NCBI GenBank assembly: GCA_017515945.1
Contig: JAFWDX010000264.1
Location: 1 to 14,020 of the forward strand
Direction: 5' to 3'
DNA length: 14,020 nt
Origin: Blautia sp.
GTDB lineage: Bacteria; Bacillota; Clostridia; Lachnospirales; Lachnospiraceae
Made by a program: the position numbers and the translations under genes. The notes under the pieces are model-generated. The model saw only the letters and a list, made by a program, of their open reading frames with translations, was not told the DNA's origin and ran no database searches. Position 1 is the first letter of the stretch, and each line of letters opens with the position of its first letter. This document shows, one piece after another, positions 11,888-14,020 of this stretch.

Positions 11888-14020
11888 AGTGATATTCTCC
11901 TTCCGTGACCTCGTGCCTGCTTCCATCGGGCAGCTCGATCACCGCCGGTATCGGAACCGCAATATCAAAAAGCAGGCGCTCTCCTTCATAGGCCCATGCG
12001 CTGCAGATCGTGCCTACGGGTGAATGCCACACAGCTTTCGCGTGGCCCAGCTCCCGTCCGGGCAGCGGCCTGATGCGCAGTTTGCCTGCTTTCAGGCTGA
12101 TCCCGCAGACGCCGTTGAACAGCCAACCGCTGACGGCGCCATAGGAATAATGGTTCAGGGAGTCATGCACCGTACCGTCGGGTCGTATGCCGTCCCACGT
12201 CTCCCATATCGTGGTGGCATCCTTTCTGACCTCATACAGCCAGGAGGGGCATTCCGTCTGCAGAAGCAGCTTGTAAGCCGTGTCGGCATGCCCGTGGTCC
12301 GCCAGCACGCGGCACAGATCGGGAGTGGACAGGAAGCCGGTGTTCAGATGATACCCATTGTTCACAACCAGGTCATTCAGCGTATCCGCGGCGCCCTGTT
12401 CCTCATCCGGTTCCAGGAGCCCGAAGGCGATCGGGCGCACATACTCGCACTGACGGTCAGAAGTGATCCGTCCTTTTTTAACACAGGTCCAGCGGTATGC
12501 TTTCTTCACATTTTCCGCAAGCTCCGCAAAGTGGTCGGCATCCTCCGGCCTGTCCAGGATCCGCGCGATCTGCGAGAGCAGAGAGGCGGATCTGAAATAA
12601 TAGGCGGTCGCCACCTCCGGCGCGCCGGACATCATGGTCTTTTTCATGGCGGCCCCGTTATCCACATCGGGCTGGCACCATTCGCCAAAGTGAAAACCTT
12701 CATCCGCCAGGTATTTATGATGCGGATTGAGCAGGTTGTGGGGCCGCGTCTTGTGTGCCCGCTTCTCCACAAAGTGAAGCCAGCGGACCATCATGTCATA
12801 ATTCTCTTCCAGAATCTCTTTGTCTCCAAAAGCCTCATATAAAGCCCAGGGTACGAGGATACAGGCATCCCCCCACCCGGCGGAGCCCTGCAGGAGATTA
12901 GAGATCATGCTGCCGCTGTTGTTCACGGGAGCGATATTTTGCACCAGCCCGTCCTCCCGCTGGGCCAGGCGGCATTCGCCCAGCCATTTGCGGTAAACCG
13001 GATAACAGTCCGCCAGGAAAACCGCTGTGGGCGCAAACACGCCCGCGTCTCCTGTCCAGCCTGCGCGCTCACGGGTAGGGCAGTCCGTGGGAATATCACA
13101 GAAATTGGAACGCATGCTCCAGAGGCTGTTCAGGAACAGCCTGTTCACGTCCGCGTTTCCGCATTCAAAAAAGCCCGTCTGCGGCATCTGCGAGTATACG
13201 GCAACCGCGGTAAAAACGGCATCTTTCAAATCAATGTCGGTTTCCACCCTGGCATAGCGGAAGCCGAAGATCGCAAAGCGAGGACGGTAGACATTTTCCC
13301 CGTCCTTACAGATATATTCGAGCTTCTGGGGAATGCCCCCGTTCTTGTTCCGGTCCCCGGGATCGAAGTTGGACTGGGTGAAATTCCCGTTTTCATCCAG
13401 AGTTTCCCCGTGCCACAGGGTGATCCGCTGCCCGGCTTTTGCGATAACGCGCAGCTCGGTGTAGCCCGACAGGTTCTGCCCATAGTCGATCACCGTCGCC
13501 CCGTCCGGCGTCGTAAACAGCTTTCCTTCAAAGCGTTCCTGCTCCAGCACAGGCACACTCTGTGTGGGGGCGAGATTTTCATAGCCGAAATCGCGCACGC
13601 GTACGCTGTGCCAGTCCGTGACCTCCTCCAGCCGGGCGTCATAACGCTCCCCGTGCTGGAGATCATTCTCCCTCGTCGGACCCTGCTGGCTGGCCTGCCA
13701 GGTTGCATCACTGACCAGGATGGGAACTCCGCCCAGCCCCAGCTGGCACAGCAGGGAAATATCATTCCCATAGTAGTTTATGAGTCCGTCTATGCCGACA
13801 CTGCCGCGGTACCAGCCGTCGCCCAGGGTGACGGTGATGTTGTTCTCACCCTCACAGAGCAGAGCGGACACATCATAAACCTGCACGGTCAGGCGCTTTG
13901 CGTAGTTGCCTGTGCCGGGGGCAAGAACGAAATCGCCCACTCGCTGCCCGTTGAGCCGCGCTTCATACAACCCGTGGGACGTGATGTACAAAACGGCGTT
14001 ATCTGTCGCCTCCGCGGTGA
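11871..14020 (-). CDS. Alpha-L-rhamnosidase, GH78 family (5' end outside the window)
   Basis: Inverting enzyme that releases terminal alpha-L-rhamnose. The frame is open through the right edge, so the N-terminus is missing; about 715 residues are visible. In residues counted from the codon at 13991: 1-100 match the N-terminal rhamnosidase domain (LYEARLNGQRVGDFVLAPG), about 155-265 the beta-sandwich domain, and 275-640 the (alpha/alpha)6 barrel. A C-terminal beta domain follows. The general acid is Glu308 in DCPTRERAGWTGDA. The likely general base is Glu597 in TTIWETWDG, followed by SLNHYSYGAVSGWLF. These are the hallmark GH78 blocks and are intact. A TTG at 13991 is not a real start, since family homology continues upstream of it. 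First visible gene of the GH78-GH43-GH1 operon. Secretion cannot be judged without the N-terminus. Confidence 0.93.
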   Translation of the reverse strand, partial: TAEATDNAVLYITSHGLYEARLNGQRVGDFVLAPGTGNYAKRLTVQVYDVSALLCEGENNITVTLGDGWYRGSVGIDGLINYYGNDISLLCQLGLGGVPILVSDATWQASQQGPTRENDLQHGERYDARLEEVTDWHSVRVRDFGYENLAPTQSVPVLEQERFEGKLFTTPDGATVIDYGQNLSGYTELRVIAKAGQRITLWHGETLDENGNFTQSNFDPGDRNKNGGIPQKLEYICKDGENVYRPRFAIFGFRYARVETDIDLKDAVFTAVAVYSQMPQTGFFECGNADVNRLFLNSLWSMRSNFCDIPTDCPTRERAGWTGDAGVFAPTAVFLADCYPVYRKWLGECRLAQREDGLVQNIAPVNNSGSMISNLLQGSAGWGDACILVPWALYEAFGDKEILEENYDMMVRWLHFVEKRAHKTRPHNLLNPHHKYLADEGFHFGEWCQPDVDNGAAMKKTMMSGAPEVATAYYFRSASLLSQIARILDRPEDADHFAELAENVKKAYRWTCVKKGRITSDRQCEYVRPIAFGLLEPDEEQGAADTLNDLVVNNGYHLNTGFLSTPDLCRVLADHGHADTAYKLLLQTECPSWLYEVRKDATTIWETWDGIRPDGTVHDSLNHYSYGAVSGWLFNGVCGISLKAGKLRIRPLPGRELGHAKAVWHSPVGTICSAWAYEGERLLFDIAVPIPAVIELPDGSRHEVTEGEYHYEILL

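Noticed and set aside
13989..13991. TTG as the start of the rhamnosidase
   Set aside because: The reading frame and family-like sequence continue to the window edge, so the gene is simply cut by the boundary.

Overview
The window looks like chromosomal DNA of a moderately GC-rich anaerobic Bacillota, probably a gut- or rumen-type Lachnospiraceae. This rests on strong AAGGAGG-type ribosome binding sites, sigma-A style promoters with 17-base spacers, and the gene families present (XRE/receiver fusion, SpoIIE-type phosphatase, DUF2156, cytoplasmic glycosidase cluster). The genus assignment is inference; there is no rRNA or other marker gene.

Left part, + strand (1-5832): an XRE-HTH/HisKA/receiver fusion lacking an ATPase domain (92-994) ends at a perfect 32-base palindrome. 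It is followed by a two-gene membrane signalling unit: a 975-residue fusion of an extracytoplasmic propeller-like domain, a Cache-like domain and a 12-helix MFS domain (1173-4100), then a membrane-anchored HAMP/SpoIIE-type PP2C phosphatase (4180-5832). No sigma factor, STAS antagonist or anti-sigma partner is visible.

Middle part (5833-8721): a 207-base palindromic repeat element precedes a DUF2156 gene (6140-6985). Directly after that gene comes a small self-contained unit: a near-consensus promoter, a 5' hairpin, a Shine-Dalgarno buried in a GAAA-loop hairpin, a 25-codon hydrophobic/basic ORF (7096-7173), and two 10-11 bp helices joining the 5' and 3' ends of the RNA. This has the layout of a type I toxin mRNA. 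A DAHP synthase (7338-8378, - strand) follows. Between it and the glycosidase genes lies another independent + strand promoter, driving a structured RNA of about 140-160 nt with no convincing ORF.

Right part, - strand (8722-14020): a tightly packed glycosidase operon reading GH78 alpha-L-rhamnosidase (5' end outside the window), GH43 enzyme with F5/8C-like and Fn3-like C-terminal regions, then GH1 beta-glycosidase. Neither enzyme with a complete N-terminus has a signal peptide. The set would suit intracellular trimming of imported rhamnose-, pentose- and hexose-containing plant oligosaccharides or glycosides (inference).

A 15-base unit (consensus GKAACTGTTSAGTCA) recurs four times in the middle intergenic regions, in both orientations. 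A second shared phrase (TCATGAARGAACCTG) occurs near two candidate terminators.
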